64,000 bases of DNA, taken from NCBI RefSeq assembly GCF_029893355.1, contig NZ_JARZAI010000005.1, positions 248,001 to 312,000 of the forward strand, written 5' to 3'. How positions within the stretch are numbered: the stretch's first letter is position 1; each line of letters opens with the position of its first letter. This stretch comes from Kitasatospora sp. MAA4 (GTDB taxonomy: Bacteria; Actinomycetota; Actinomycetes; Streptomycetales; Streptomycetaceae). A program made the translations under genes and the position numbers. Below are positions 48,096 through 56,816 of this stretch, one piece after another. The notes under the pieces were generated by a model that saw nothing but the letters and a program-made list of their open reading frames with translations, searched no databases and had not been told where the DNA came from.

Positions 48096-48519
48096 GCTGA
48101 ACGGACCTGACCTCACCGGCGGGCGAGGACTGCCACTCCAGATCACGGCACTGCGGCAGCCCCCGCGCCCACGCGGTGACCTCGGCGAACAGCGCCCGCG
48201 CGATGCCGCGCCGGCGCCAGGACGGCTCCACGAACAGGTCGTGCAGCCGCGCCGAACCCGAGGCCCGACGCATCGCCACGCCGTAGAACTGCGCCTCCGC
48301 GACCCCCACCAACTCCCCTGCCGTCTCCGACTCCGACTCCGACTCCGACTCCGCGACGACGATGCAGCGCCGCGGATCCGCGAGCAGCCCCGCCACCCGC
48401 GCCGCGACCGAGGCCGCCGACTCGTTCACCGGGTCGATCCTGGACAGCCGCACCAGCCCGGGCAGGTCCCGGGTACCGGCCCGCCGCACGATCCAACCCG
48501 AACTGCCCGCCTCTGCCAT
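48073..48519 (-). CDS. GNAT-family N-acetyltransferase
   Basis: A 148-residue acetyltransferase. The acetyl-CoA binding loop is EPSWRRRGIARALFAEV, preceded by ARLHDLFVEP. A Ser-Glu repeat (SESESESE) lies at about 57-65. Target unknown. ATG 48519 was chosen because TACGGT lies 7 nt upstream without a Shine-Dalgarno; a start at 48549 would add ten residues. Confidence 0.84.
   Translation of the reverse strand: MAEAGSSGWIVRRAGTRDLPGLVRLSRIDPVNESAASVAARVAGLLADPRRCIVVAESESESESETAGELVGVAEAQFYGVAMRRASGSARLHDLFVEPSWRRRGIARALFAEVTAWARGLPQCRDLEWQSSPAGEVRSVQLRPAEGP
48325..48353. repeat. Hexanucleotide tandem repeat (CTCCGA) x about 4.8 inside the GNAT gene
   Basis: Five units, the last partial, encoding the Ser-Glu repeat in the acetyltransferase. 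Slippage would change the protein in frame by two residues per unit. Confidence 0.85.
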
Positions 48520-48526
48520 GCGCTTG

Positions 48527-48532
48527 ACCGTA
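48527..48532 (-). promoter_or_regulatory. -10 hexamer for a probable leaderless GNAT mRNA
   Basis: TACGGT on the minus strand, 7 nt upstream of ATG 48519. Confidence 0.5.
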
Positions 48533-48559
48533 CCCAACACACCCCCCACCCCGCTGCCA

Positions 48560-49705
48560 TTAACCTGCGGCGGACCCGAGCACGGTGGCCAGCTCGGACC
48601 AGAACTCCGTCACCAGCGGCTCCGGCGGGGGCAGGCACTGGGTGAACAGGACGGCGGCCACGTCGAGTTCGGGGAACGAGTACCACGTCGTCCCCAGGCC
48701 CCCGCCCCAACCGTACCGCCGGGAGGCGGAGTTACCGACGACCTCGACGCCGTGGCCCCACCCCGCGCCCGCGCTCAGAAAAACCTCCGCCGACCGGGAG
48801 CGGGCCCCTACGGCACCGAGCCGGTCGGAGGTCATCGCCGCAACCGAGAACTCGGACAGCAGCCGCCGGCCCTCGTGGACACCCCCGGCGAGCAGCATCC
48901 GCGCGAAGCGCAGGTAGTCCGCGGCGGTGGAGACGAGTCCCCCGCGCGCGTCGGGGAACGTCGGCCGCCGGTTCCAGCGGCTGTCCGCCGCGCCGTCGAA
49001 GACCGACAGCCCGTCCTCACCCGGGGTGTAGCACGGAACAAGCCGCCCTCGCGCCGCGAACGGCACCTCGAACCCGGTGTCGGCCATGTCCAGCGGGTCC
49101 AGCAGCCGCTCGCGCAGCAGCACGTCCAGCGGCTGCTCGCCGGCCCGGGCCAGCAGCACGCCGAGTACGGCGAAGCTCAGCTCGTACATCCACTCCGCCC
49201 CGGGCTGGTGCATGAGCGGCAGTTCGGCGAAGCGGCCCACCCACGCGTCGGGGGTGAGCAGGACGGACGGGTCCGGCGGCCCGAAGCCGAGGCCCGCCTC
49301 GGCAGCCCGCTCCAGGACGGGACACGGCGTGTCGAAGACGAACCCGAACCCCATCCGCATCGTCAGCAGGTCCTCCACCGTGATCGAACGGTCCGCCACC
49401 ACCGTGTCGTCCAGCGGCCCGTCCAGGCGCCGCAGGACGCGCCGGGCGGCAAGCTCCGGCACCCACCGCTCGATCGGAGCGTCCAGGGCCAGCACACCCT
49501 CGTCCACCAGCATCAGCGTCAGGGCCGCCACCAGCGGCTTGGTGAGCGAGGAGATCCGGACCACCGCATCACCACGCAGCGCGCCCACACCCTCGACCCG
49601 CACCCCGCTCCCGCAGGCCACCCCGACCACCGCCCCGGGCACCGCCCCGGCCTCGACATGCGAGGAGACCACCCCCCTCAGCCGCTCCCAGTCGATCGAC
49701 GTCAT
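48560..49705 (-). CDS. Serine hydrolase of the beta-lactamase/class C family
   Basis: A 381-residue hydrolase. The nucleophile motif SxxK is SLTK in RISSLTKPLVAALTL. The usual YxN is replaced by YELS in EWMYELSFAVLG, and the C-terminal GWGGGLGTTW takes the place of the HxG box. No signal peptide is visible, so it is probably cytoplasmic and acts as an esterase or peptidase rather than a beta-lactamase. The ATG is preceded by GGTGGG. Substrate unknown. Confidence 0.86.
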   Translation of the reverse strand: MTSIDWERLRGVVSSHVEAGAVPGAVVGVACGSGVRVEGVGALRGDAVVRISSLTKPLVAALTLMLVDEGVLALDAPIERWVPELAARRVLRRLDGPLDDTVVADRSITVEDLLTMRMGFGFVFDTPCPVLERAAEAGLGFGPPDPSVLLTPDAWVGRFAELPLMHQPGAEWMYELSFAVLGVLLARAGEQPLDVLLRERLLDPLDMADTGFEVPFAARGRLVPCYTPGEDGLSVFDGAADSRWNRRPTFPDARGGLVSTAADYLRFARMLLAGGVHEGRRLLSEFSVAAMTSDRLGAVGARSRSAEVFLSAGAGWGHGVEVVGNSASRRYGWGGGLGTTWYSFPELDVAAVLFTQCLPPPEPLVTEFWSELATVLGSAAG

Positions 49706-49761
49706 CCCACCGACCCACCTCTCGCCGCAGACCTCCCTCCTTCATGCTCCCGCCCACCCGC

Positions 49762-51465
49762 TCACCCCGCCAACCGCCTCATCCCGGGCAGGCTCTGCAA
49801 CTCACCCACCCGGAACACCCGGGCGAGGACGACGAAGAACAGGCCCATCACCACACCCCCGGCCGCCAGGACGCCGACGGGCCCCCAGATCGGCGTCGAG
49901 GCGGCGGCGCCGAGCACCCGCGTGGCAGCCCAACCGGCCAGGCCGGCCGTCGCCGCGGCGGCGGTCAGCTTCCCGTACGTACGGCTCAGGCGCTTCCCGT
50001 CGAGCCGGCCCGCCAGCCGGCTGCGCAGGCGCTGCGCGGTGATCAGCAGGCCGAGGCCGTACGACAGCCCGTAGGCGGCCGCCATCCCGGTCACCGCCCA
50101 GCGGATCGGAAGCAGCAGGTGGCAGCCGGTGGCCAGGGCGATGTTGAAGACGGCGATCCACACCGCCATCCAGAACGGGGTCCGCGCGTCCTCGAAGGCG
50201 TAGAAGCCGCGCAGCAGCAGGAACTGCGCGGAGAACGGGATCAGGCCGAGGGCGAGCGCCTGGAGCATGTAGCCCATCGGCCGGGTGGAGTCGACGCCCC
50301 CGGGGCCGTGGGCGAAGAGCAGGGTGGTGATCTGCGGGCCGAACAGGAGGAGGAAGAAGGCACAGGGGACGATCACCACACCAGTGACGCGCAGGGCGCG
50401 CGAGAGATCCTCGCGGACGTCGTCCACGCGCCGCTCGGCCCCCGCCCGGCTCAGCCGTGGCAGCAGCGCGGTGACCAGCGAGACGGTGACGATCGACTGC
50501 GGCAGGCTCCAGATGGTCTGCACGTACGAGTAGGCGGTGCTGCCCACGCCGGCCTGGGGCAGCACGAGATCGGCGGCGTTGGCGTAGTGGGTCACCACCA
50601 TGAGCGCGGCCTGGTTGGCCAGCACGAACAGCAGCGTCCAGCGCGCGGCGCTCACGCTGCTGCGCAGGCCGACTCCCCGCCAGTCGAAGCGCAGCCGCCA
50701 GCGGAAGCCCGCCTCCCGGAGGTACGGGATCAGCGCGACGGCCTGCAGGGCGATCCCGATCGTCGTCCCGACGCCCAGCAGCCGCACCTGGGCGGGCGTC
50801 ACGTCCTGGACGGTCCTGGGTACCGTCAACAGCCCGACGAAGAGGCCGAAGAGAGCGATCAGGACGACGTTGTTCAGCACCGGAGTCCAGGTGACGGCGC
50901 CGAACTTCTCCCTGACGTTGAGGAGTTGTCCCAGGACCGTGGACAGCCCGTAGAAGAATATCTGCGGCAGCAGGAAGCGGGCGAAGACCACGGTCAGCTC
51001 GAACGCCGCATGATCGGCGGGCGAGTCGGGCAGATACAGGCTGACGATCTGCGGCGCGGACAGCACCGCCGCCACCGTGCCCACCCCCAGGACGCAGAGC
51101 ACCAGCGTCAGCAACCGCTGTTCGTGCGCCCGCCCACCGTCCGCGTGCTCCAACCGCGCCCGCACCAACTGCGGCACGAACGCCGCATTGAGCGCGCCGC
51201 CGATCAGCAGCGCGTAGAGGCTCATCGGCACCGTGTTCGCCGTGTTGTACGTGGTCGCCACCAACGCGGGTCCCAAAGCGGCCGCCTGCAACACCAGCCG
51301 GATCAGCCCCGTCGCCCGCGAAACCACCGTCCCCAGCGCCATCAACGCCGACGACCGCGCCAACCCGCCCGAGCCCTGGCCGCGCGCCCGCCGAGCCGCA
51401 TGCCGCCCCCGCCGCCGTGTCTCGACACTCCCCGCCTTCGCGGACTCCCCCACCCGATTCACCAT
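49762..51465 (-). CDS. MurJ/MviN-family lipid II flippase-like protein
   Basis: A 567-residue membrane protein with about 14 hydrophobic helices. SSALMALGTVVSRATGLIR, then NTANTVPMSLYALLIGGALN, and FVPQLVRAR are characteristic of MurJ. MurJ moves lipid II across the membrane for peptidoglycan synthesis. The N-terminal basic tail (about 1-35) is longer than in E. coli. TACAGT 6 nt upstream of ATG 51465 and no Shine-Dalgarno suggest leaderless initiation. Streptomycetes usually have another MurJ near the chromosomal origin; this may be a second copy. Confidence 0.9.
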   Translation of the reverse strand: MVNRVGESAKAGSVETRRRGRHAARRARGQGSGGLARSSALMALGTVVSRATGLIRLVLQAAALGPALVATTYNTANTVPMSLYALLIGGALNAAFVPQLVRARLEHADGGRAHEQRLLTLVLCVLGVGTVAAVLSAPQIVSLYLPDSPADHAAFELTVVFARFLLPQIFFYGLSTVLGQLLNVREKFGAVTWTPVLNNVVLIALFGLFVGLLTVPRTVQDVTPAQVRLLGVGTTIGIALQAVALIPYLREAGFRWRLRFDWRGVGLRSSVSAARWTLLFVLANQAALMVVTHYANAADLVLPQAGVGSTAYSYVQTIWSLPQSIVTVSLVTALLPRLSRAGAERRVDDVREDLSRALRVTGVVIVPCAFFLLLFGPQITTLLFAHGPGGVDSTRPMGYMLQALALGLIPFSAQFLLLRGFYAFEDARTPFWMAVWIAVFNIALATGCHLLLPIRWAVTGMAAAYGLSYGLGLLITAQRLRSRLAGRLDGKRLSRTYGKLTAAAATAGLAGWAATRVLGAAASTPIWGPVGVLAAGGVVMGLFFVVLARVFRVGELQSLPGMRRLAG

Positions 51466-51471
51466 CAGCCC

Positions 51472-51477
51472 ACTGTA
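51472..51477 (-). promoter_or_regulatory. -10 hexamer for a probable leaderless murJ-like mRNA
   Basis: TACAGT on the minus strand, 6 nt upstream of ATG 51465. Confidence 0.55.
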
Positions 51478-51544
51478 GTGATCCCACTGCTGACCGACTC
51501 CCAGCCCCGGACATCACCCCGACAGAACGGACCAAGGACTCGCC

Positions 51545-52093
51545 ATGAAGCGCTACATCCTCACCGGCACCCCCGGCGCCGGAAAGACAACGGTCCTGCG
51601 AAGGCTCGAGGAGCAAGGGCTCGAAGTCGTCGACGAGGCAGCGACCGCGGTCATCGCGCGCGAGCAGGCCCAGGGCGACCCCGAGCCCTGGACGCAGGCG
51701 GCCTTCATCGACAAGGTCGTCGCCCTGCAACGAGAGCGGCAAGTTCAACAACCCACGGCCGACAGCGTGCGCGTCCAGATCTACGACAGGTCCCCGATCT
51801 GCACCCACGCCCTGGGCACCTATCTCGGACGCCCGATCCCGGACACGCTCGCTGCCGAGATCGACAGAATCACCCGCGAACACGTCTACCAGCAGCGGGT
51901 GTTCTTCATCCGCACCATCGGGTTCTGCGAGCCCACCGCCGCCCGTCGCATCAGCTTCCAGGAGTCGCTGGTGTTCGAGCGGATTCACGAACAGAGCTAC
52001 CGGCAGTTCGGCTACGAGCTCGTCGACGTCCCTGCCGGCACCGTGGCCGCCCGAGCAGCCTTGATCGCGGACACCATCGCGCAGGGCCACTAG
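51545..52093 (+). CDS. AAA-type P-loop ATPase, small
   Basis: A 182-residue P-loop protein. Walker A is LTGTPGAGKTTVLRRL (residues 6-21) and QIYDRSPICTHALGTYLG resembles kinase or ATPase family AAA_28 sequences. VFFIRTIGFCEPTAARRISF is consistent. The activity is unknown. AAGGA precedes the ATG with good spacing. It is followed 9 nt later by a HAD hydrolase gene. Confidence 0.82.
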   Translation: MKRYILTGTPGAGKTTVLRRLEEQGLEVVDEAATAVIAREQAQGDPEPWTQAAFIDKVVALQRERQVQQPTADSVRVQIYDRSPICTHALGTYLGRPIPDTLAAEIDRITREHVYQQRVFFIRTIGFCEPTAARRISFQESLVFERIHEQSYRQFGYELVDVPAGTVAARAALIADTIAQGH

Positions 52094-52096
52094 GGT
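52091..52096 (+). promoter_or_regulatory. -10 hexamer for a probable leaderless HAD mRNA
   Basis: TAGGGT, 6 nt before ATG 52103, overlapping the stop of the ATPase gene. Confidence 0.5.
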
Positions 52097-52102
52097 GTTC
52101 GA

Positions 52103-52762
52103 ATGCAGCGACTGGCGCTCTTCGACCTTGACGGCACACTCCTCGATCGCGACGCCGCATTCGCCCTCTGGGTCCGCGAGTTCGTCAGCGACCGGACGCT
52201 TGACGAGAGCGCGCACGGCTGGCTGACGCTTGCGGATGCCCGCCACACCGGGCCGATGGGCGACTTCTTCGACAGGGCGCGTGAGCAGTTCGGCCTTGCC
52301 GAGTCGGCGGAACAGCTCTGGGCCCAGTACCGAAGGCGGATGCCGGAGTTGGTGGTGTGCCCGCCCGCCGTCCTGGCGGCGCTCGGCGAACTCCGCGACG
52401 CCGGGTGGAGGGTCGCGATTGTCACCAACGGCATGCAGGACAACCAGCTGGCCAAGATCCAGCGCACCGGCCTGGCCGACCTGGTCGACGCCTGGTGCAT
52501 CTCGGAGGAGGCCGGTGTCCGCAAGCCCGACCCCGAGATCTTCCGCCTGGCCGCCCAACGCTGCGGCACCCTGATCGAGCACGGGGGTTGGATGGTCGGC
52601 GACAGCCTGCCCGCTGACATCGGAGGAGGGCAGGCCGCAGGACTGCGCACCGTCTGGCTCCGCAACCGCCGAGCATCAGAACCCCAACCTCACACCGCTA
52701 CCCCGCACTTCACGGTTGACTCCCTACCCGAGGCGGTCCAGGTGATCCGCCAGGCGCGGTAG
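52103..52762 (+). CDS. HAD-superfamily hydrolase
   Basis: A 219-residue phosphatase-like enzyme. Motif I is LALFDLDGTLLDRDAAF (nucleophile Asp), motif II is IVTNGMQDNQLAKI, motif III region KPDPEIF and motif IV MVGDSLPADIGGG. The substrate is not identifiable. It lies immediately after the small ATPase gene. Confidence 0.9.
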   Translation: MQRLALFDLDGTLLDRDAAFALWVREFVSDRTLDESAHGWLTLADARHTGPMGDFFDRAREQFGLAESAEQLWAQYRRRMPELVVCPPAVLAALGELRDAGWRVAIVTNGMQDNQLAKIQRTGLADLVDAWCISEEAGVRKPDPEIFRLAAQRCGTLIEHGGWMVGDSLPADIGGGQAAGLRTVWLRNRRASEPQPHTATPHFTVDSLPEAVQVIRQAR

Positions 52763-52847
52763 CGCCGGGCGACCTCCGCCGACGAGCACCTACTCAAGGT
52801 CATCTGCAGGGCGAACGTCGCCTGATGACCCGAACCCTCCCCTCCCC

Positions 52848-53462
52848 TCACCGCGCTCCGAACAGCTCGTCCAGGTGGTGCGCGAGGATCACCAGCGCAG
52901 CCTCGCCGGTGCGCTGGCCGCCCAGGACGCTTGAGCCGAGGCCGTTGACCATGGCCAGCAGGCCGGCGGCGGTCATCTCGGGGTCCTTGCGGGGGTCGAT
53001 CGCCCCGCTCTGCTGAGCCGCGCGGATCTGCTTGGCGAGGAAGCCTTCCAGAAGGTCGGGCTGGGCCGTGCCGTGCTTCGCCAGCACTTCGGGATCGCTG
53101 AGCACCAGCGTGTAGTACGCGGCATAGGTTCTGGTGATCCGGCGGCTTTCCGGATCGGTCGGCAGGATGCACGACAGGACCGCGGTCACGATGCCGCGCG
53201 GGGTGGACGGGGAGCCTGGCGAGCCCGCCGCGCCGATCCACTGCTCCATGCGCGCCTGGAGTTGGGCGCCGAGCCTGGCCAGCGCGTCCAGCAGCAGGCC
53301 TTCCTTGGTCGTGAAGTAGTACTGCACCAGTCGCAGGGAGACACCGGCTTCGGCGGCGACCGCCCGCATGCTGGCCGACTGCAGGCCCTGGGTGTCGGCG
53401 ATGCGCAGCAGCGCCTCGGCGATCTGTCGTCTGCGGTCCTCGTGGTCCACCTGTGCCGCCAT
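52848..53462 (-). CDS. TetR-family transcriptional regulator
   Basis: A 204-residue repressor. The helix-turn-helix is SMRAVAAEAGVSLRLVQYYF, followed by TTKEGLLLDAL; the C-terminal ligand-binding domain is helical. GAGGGAGG precedes the ATG with good spacing. It is divergent from the alpha/beta hydrolase gene with an operator-like array between them, so it probably represses both. Confidence 0.9.
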   Translation of the reverse strand: MAAQVDHEDRRRQIAEALLRIADTQGLQSASMRAVAAEAGVSLRLVQYYFTTKEGLLLDALARLGAQLQARMEQWIGAAGSPGSPSTPRGIVTAVLSCILPTDPESRRITRTYAAYYTLVLSDPEVLAKHGTAQPDLLEGFLAKQIRAAQQSGAIDPRKDPEMTAAGLLAMVNGLGSSVLGGQRTGEAALVILAHHLDELFGAR

Positions 53463-53487
53463 GCCGCGACCTCCCTCTGGTACACCC

Positions 53488-53514
53488 GTATCATGCCGTG
53501 ATACACATGTATCA
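53488..53514. promoter_or_regulatory. TetR operator-like half-site array
   Basis: GTATCA (53488-53493), TGATAC (53499-53504) and GTATCA (53509-53514) alternate in orientation with spacers of 5 and 4 nt, giving two overlapping palindromes. The last half-site overlaps the ATG (53514) of the hydrolase, so a bound repressor would block both divergent promoters and initiation. Confidence 0.6.
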
Positions 53515-54389
53515 TGCGAATCAGCCAGTTCAAGAACGCCCAGGCCGACGACCGGTTCCGGGCCTCCTACGAGCGGACTCTGGCAGAACTGTGGCCTGGG
53601 CCGCGGACGGTACTCGACCTTCCGACCAGCTTCGGGACCACCCGCGTCTACCGGACCGGCCCGCAGAGCGGCGAGCCGATCGTGCTGCTGCCCGGCTCGG
53701 GCGGCAACGCGCTGATGTGGCACCGGTACGTCGACGTGCTGGCTCAGCACCATCCGGTCATCGCCGTCGATCCGATCGGTGAGCCCGGTGCGAGCGTGCA
53801 GACGGCCCCGATCAGCGACGGCCGGGACGGCGCCGCCTGGCTCGACGACGTCCTGGAAGCAGTGGACGCGACGACCGCCCATGTCGTCGGCTGCTCCTAC
53901 GGCGGCTGGCTGGCGCTCAACCACCAGATCCACCACCCCGGGCGGACAGCCTCCCTCACCCTGGTGGATCCCGCGGGCTTCGCCGACATCGGCCCGCGCT
54001 TCTACGCCTGGCTGATCGCCGGCGGGCTTGCCGCAGCCGCGCCGCGCCCGCTCCGCCCCCGGCTGGCCCGCCTGGTTGGCAACAGCGCGATCCTGGAGAG
54101 CGAACTGATGCGCCTGATGCGCGCGTCGATGGGGTTCCGCCGCGCGCTTCCGGTGCCCCCGGTCCTCTCCGACGAGGAACTGCGCCGCGTGCGCGTCCCC
54201 GCACTGTTCCTACTCGGGGAGCGCAGCGCCCTGCACGACGCGCGCGAGGTCGCCGAACGCATCGGCAGGCTCGTGCCCTCGGCCCGGGTGGAGATCGTGC
54301 CCGGTGCCGGCCACGCGCTGCCGACCGACCGGCCGGACCTGGTGGCCGACCGCATCCTCCACGCCGTCAGGCAGTGCACCCGGAACTAG
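53514..54389 (+). CDS. Alpha/beta hydrolase
   Basis: A 291-residue alpha/beta hydrolase. The nucleophile elbow is GCSYGGW, the oxyanion region PIVLLPGSGGNALMW, the likely acid lies in FLLGERSALHD, and the His in VPGAGHALPTDRPDLV. No Shine-Dalgarno precedes ATG 53514, which lies inside the TetR half-site array. The last 4 nt overlap the convergent membrane protein gene. Substrate unknown; control by the divergent TetR is probable. Confidence 0.86.
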   Translation: MRISQFKNAQADDRFRASYERTLAELWPGPRTVLDLPTSFGTTRVYRTGPQSGEPIVLLPGSGGNALMWHRYVDVLAQHHPVIAVDPIGEPGASVQTAPISDGRDGAAWLDDVLEAVDATTAHVVGCSYGGWLALNHQIHHPGRTASLTLVDPAGFADIGPRFYAWLIAGGLAAAAPRPLRPRLARLVGNSAILESELMRLMRASMGFRRALPVPPVLSDEELRRVRVPALFLLGERSALHDAREVAERIGRLVPSARVEIVPGAGHALPTDRPDLVADRILHAVRQCTRN

Positions 54390-54862
54390 GCGCGCCCGCC
54401 CGGCAGGGGTGATGCCGCACGCCGAAGGTGGGTCTCCGCGAGGTGGCGGCTGACCTCGGGCGTTCGCGCCGCGAGGACGACGGCCACATGGAGTGCCCCG
54501 GTCACGACGACGACGCCGCCGATGACCCACGGCAGGGGTGCCACGTACCCGATCCCGGCCGAGGCGGCCGGGATTCCCATGATCGCCGTCGCCATCGCGA
54601 GGCTGCGGATCATCGACTGCGCCTCCGGATGGCCGCGGTGGAAGCGCAGAGCAGCCTGGGTCCAGAGGACCGTCGGGACCAGGCCGACGACCGTGAGGAC
54701 CAGGGCGATCACGATCCCCACCTGAGCGAATCCCTTGCCGAGCCCGTGGGCGGTGGCGATCTGGTCGATGCAGTACCCGATCAGCACCAGCAGCCCCAGC
54801 ACCACCAGGTACCAGAACGCAACGAAGAACGTCACCAGCCACCGCGTGACCCGAACAGACAC
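54386..54862 (-). CDS. Membrane protein of unknown function
   Basis: A 158-residue protein with four hydrophobic helices ([77 protein letters not shown]). Family not recognised. It starts 7 nt after the hisF stop on the same strand, so it may be a late gene of the his operon. Confidence 0.72.
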   Translation of the reverse strand: MSVRVTRWLVTFFVAFWYLVVLGLLVLIGYCIDQIATAHGLGKGFAQVGIVIALVLTVVGLVPTVLWTQAALRFHRGHPEAQSMIRSLAMATAIMGIPAASAGIGYVAPLPWVIGGVVVVTGALHVAVVLAARTPEVSRHLAETHLRRAASPLPGGRA

Positions 54863-54869
54863 CAGCGCG

Positions 54870-55640
54870 CTACCGAACCGGGTGGCCGGCCTCGCGCAGC
54901 GCGGCCTTGACCTCGCCGATGCGCAGGTCGCCGAAGTGGAAGACGGACGCCGCCAGCACCGCGTCCGCGCCGGCCTCCACGGCCGGGGCGAAGTCGGCGA
55001 GTTTGCCGGCGCCGCCGGAGGCGATGACCGGGATGGAGACCGACTTCCGCACCGCGCGGATCATCTCCAGGTCGTAGCCGTCCTTGGTGCCGTCCGCGTC
55101 CATCGAGTTGAGCAGGATCTCCCCGGCCCCCAACTCGGCTGCGCGGCCCGCCCATTCGACGGCGTCCAGGCCGGTGCCCTGCCGCCCGCCGTGGGTGGTG
55201 ACCTCGTAGCCGGAGGCGGTCTCGGTGCCGGGCGGGCAGCGGCGGGCGTCCACCGAGAGCACCAGCACCTGGCGGCCGAAGCGCTGGGCGATCTCGCGGA
55301 TCAGCTCAGGCCGGGCGATCGCCGCGGTGTTGACGCCGACCTTGTCGGCGCCGGCCCGCAGCAGCTTGTTGACGTCCTCGACGGCCCGGATGCCGCCGCC
55401 CACCGTCAGCGGGATGAAGACCTGCTCGGCGGTGCGGCGCACCACGTCGTAGGTGGTCTCCCGGGAGCCGGACGAGGCGGTGATGTCGAGGAAGGTCAAC
55501 TCGTCGGCGCCCTCGGCGTCGTAGAGCTTGGCCATCTCGACCGGGTCGCCGGCGTCGCGCAGGTTCTGGAAGTTGACGCCCTTGACCACCCGGCCGGCGT
55601 CGACGTCCAGGCAGGGGATGACTCGGACCGCGAGGGTCAT
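54870..55640 (-). CDS. hisF: Imidazole glycerol phosphate synthase, cyclase subunit
   Basis: A 256-residue TIM barrel that uses ammonia from HisH to form imidazole glycerol phosphate and [24 protein letters not shown] carries the first catalytic Asp (about 12), [15 protein letters not shown] the second. Its ATG overlaps the ridA stop (ATGA), showing coupled translation. Confidence 0.96.
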   Translation of the reverse strand: MTLAVRVIPCLDVDAGRVVKGVNFQNLRDAGDPVEMAKLYDAEGADELTFLDITASSGSRETTYDVVRRTAEQVFIPLTVGGGIRAVEDVNKLLRAGADKVGVNTAAIARPELIREIAQRFGRQVLVLSVDARRCPPGTETASGYEVTTHGGRQGTGLDAVEWAGRAAELGAGEILLNSMDADGTKDGYDLEMIRAVRKSVSIPVIASGGAGKLADFAPAVEAGADAVLAASVFHFGDLRIGEVKAALREAGHPVR

Positions 55641-56068
55641 GTACCAGTACCTTCCAGGGAGTTCGCGAGCCCGACACGGTGGGCGTCGAGTTCGATCTCG
55701 ACCATCATCCGGGAGTCGATCAGGCCCTCCACCACGACCATGGTCGCGGCCGGACGGCTGGCGTCGAAGAGCACCTTGTGGGCGCGGCCCACCTCGTCGG
55801 CGTCCCGGACGTGGGTGATGTACATCCGCGTGCGGATCACGTCCGCCGCGGTCAGACCGTACGTGGCCAGGGCGGTGAGGCCGACGCCGAAGGCGGCCAG
55901 CGTCTGCCGGTACGGGTCGCCCTCGTGCTCGATCTTCCCGTCCACCCAGGCCGTGGAGCCGGCCACATGGACGTAGTCGCCGGCTGCGACCGCCCGCGAG
56001 TACCCGAACTGCTCCTCCCAGGGGGAGAATCCGGCGACCCGGCCACGTACGATCCGAGGATCTGTCAC
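55637..56068 (-). CDS. RidA-family protein embedded in the his operon
   Basis: A 143-residue RidA/YjgF-fold protein ([39 protein letters not shown] with the conserved RxxVEI-type block). RidA proteins deaminate reactive enamine/imine intermediates. The Arg in the typical active site is at SRM rather than the classical RVAVEV, so activity is uncertain. The GTG start overlaps the hisA stop (GTGA) and its stop overlaps hisF. Confidence 0.86.
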   Translation of the reverse strand: MTDPRIVRGRVAGFSPWEEQFGYSRAVAAGDYVHVAGSTAWVDGKIEHEGDPYRQTLAAFGVGLTALATYGLTAADVIRTRMYITHVRDADEVGRAHKVLFDASRPAATMVVVEGLIDSRMMVEIELDAHRVGLANSLEGTGT

Positions 56069-56796
56069 GACATGGCCTCCAGGGCCTCTTCGAGGGTGAA
56101 CTTCTGCTCGTAGAGGGCCTTGCCCACAATCGAACCCTCGACACCTTCCGGCACCAGGGTGGCGATGGCCCGCAGGTCGTCGAGCGAGGAGACCCCGCCC
56201 GAGGCGACCACGGGACGGTCGGTGGCGGCGCAGACGTCGCGCAGCAGCTGGAGGTTGGGGCCGGTCAGGGTGCCGTCCCGGTTGACGTCGGTGACGACGT
56301 AGCGGGCGCAGCCCTCGGAGTCGAGCCGGGCCAGCACCTCGAAGAGGTCGCCGCCGTCGCGGGTCCAGCCGCGGCCGCGCAGGGTGGTGCCGACCACGTC
56401 CAGGCCGACCGCGATCTGCTCGCCGTGCTCGGCGATCACCTTGGCGACCCACTCGGGGCTCTCCAGCGCGGCGGTGCCGAGGTTGACCCGGGTGCAGCCG
56501 GTGGCCAGCGCGGCGGCGAGCGACTCGTCGTCGCGGATGCCGCCGGAGAGCTCGACCTTGATGTCGAGTCGGCCGGTGACCTCGCGCAGCAGGTCGCGGT
56601 TGCTGCCGGTGCCGAAGGCGGCGTCCAGGTCGACCAAGTGCAGCCACTCGGCGCCGGCGTTCTGCCAGGCGAGGGCGGCGGCGAGCGGCTCGCCGAAGGA
56701 GGTCTCGGTGCCGGAGGCGCCCTTGACCAGGCGCACGGCCTGGCCGTCCCGGACGTCGACGGCGGGCAGCAGTTCAAGGCGGCTCGGGCGGCTCAT
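56065..56796 (-). CDS. priA: PriA: phosphoribosyl isomerase A (HisA, probably also TrpF)
   Basis: A 243-residue TIM barrel. [20 protein letters not shown] carries the first catalytic Asp and [18 protein letters not shown] the second. In streptomycetes this enzyme (PriA) isomerises both ProFAR in histidine and PRA in tryptophan synthesis. No separate trpF lies in this window near the trp genes, which is consistent. Overlaps ridA by 4 nt. Confidence 0.93.
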   Translation of the reverse strand: MSRPSRLELLPAVDVRDGQAVRLVKGASGTETSFGEPLAAALAWQNAGAEWLHLVDLDAAFGTGSNRDLLREVTGRLDIKVELSGGIRDDESLAAALATGCTRVNLGTAALESPEWVAKVIAEHGEQIAVGLDVVGTTLRGRGWTRDGGDLFEVLARLDSEGCARYVVTDVNRDGTLTGPNLQLLRDVCAATDRPVVASGGVSSLDDLRAIATLVPEGVEGSIVGKALYEQKFTLEEALEAMS

Positions 56797-56816
56797 GGCA
56801 GGCAACTTTCCAGACA

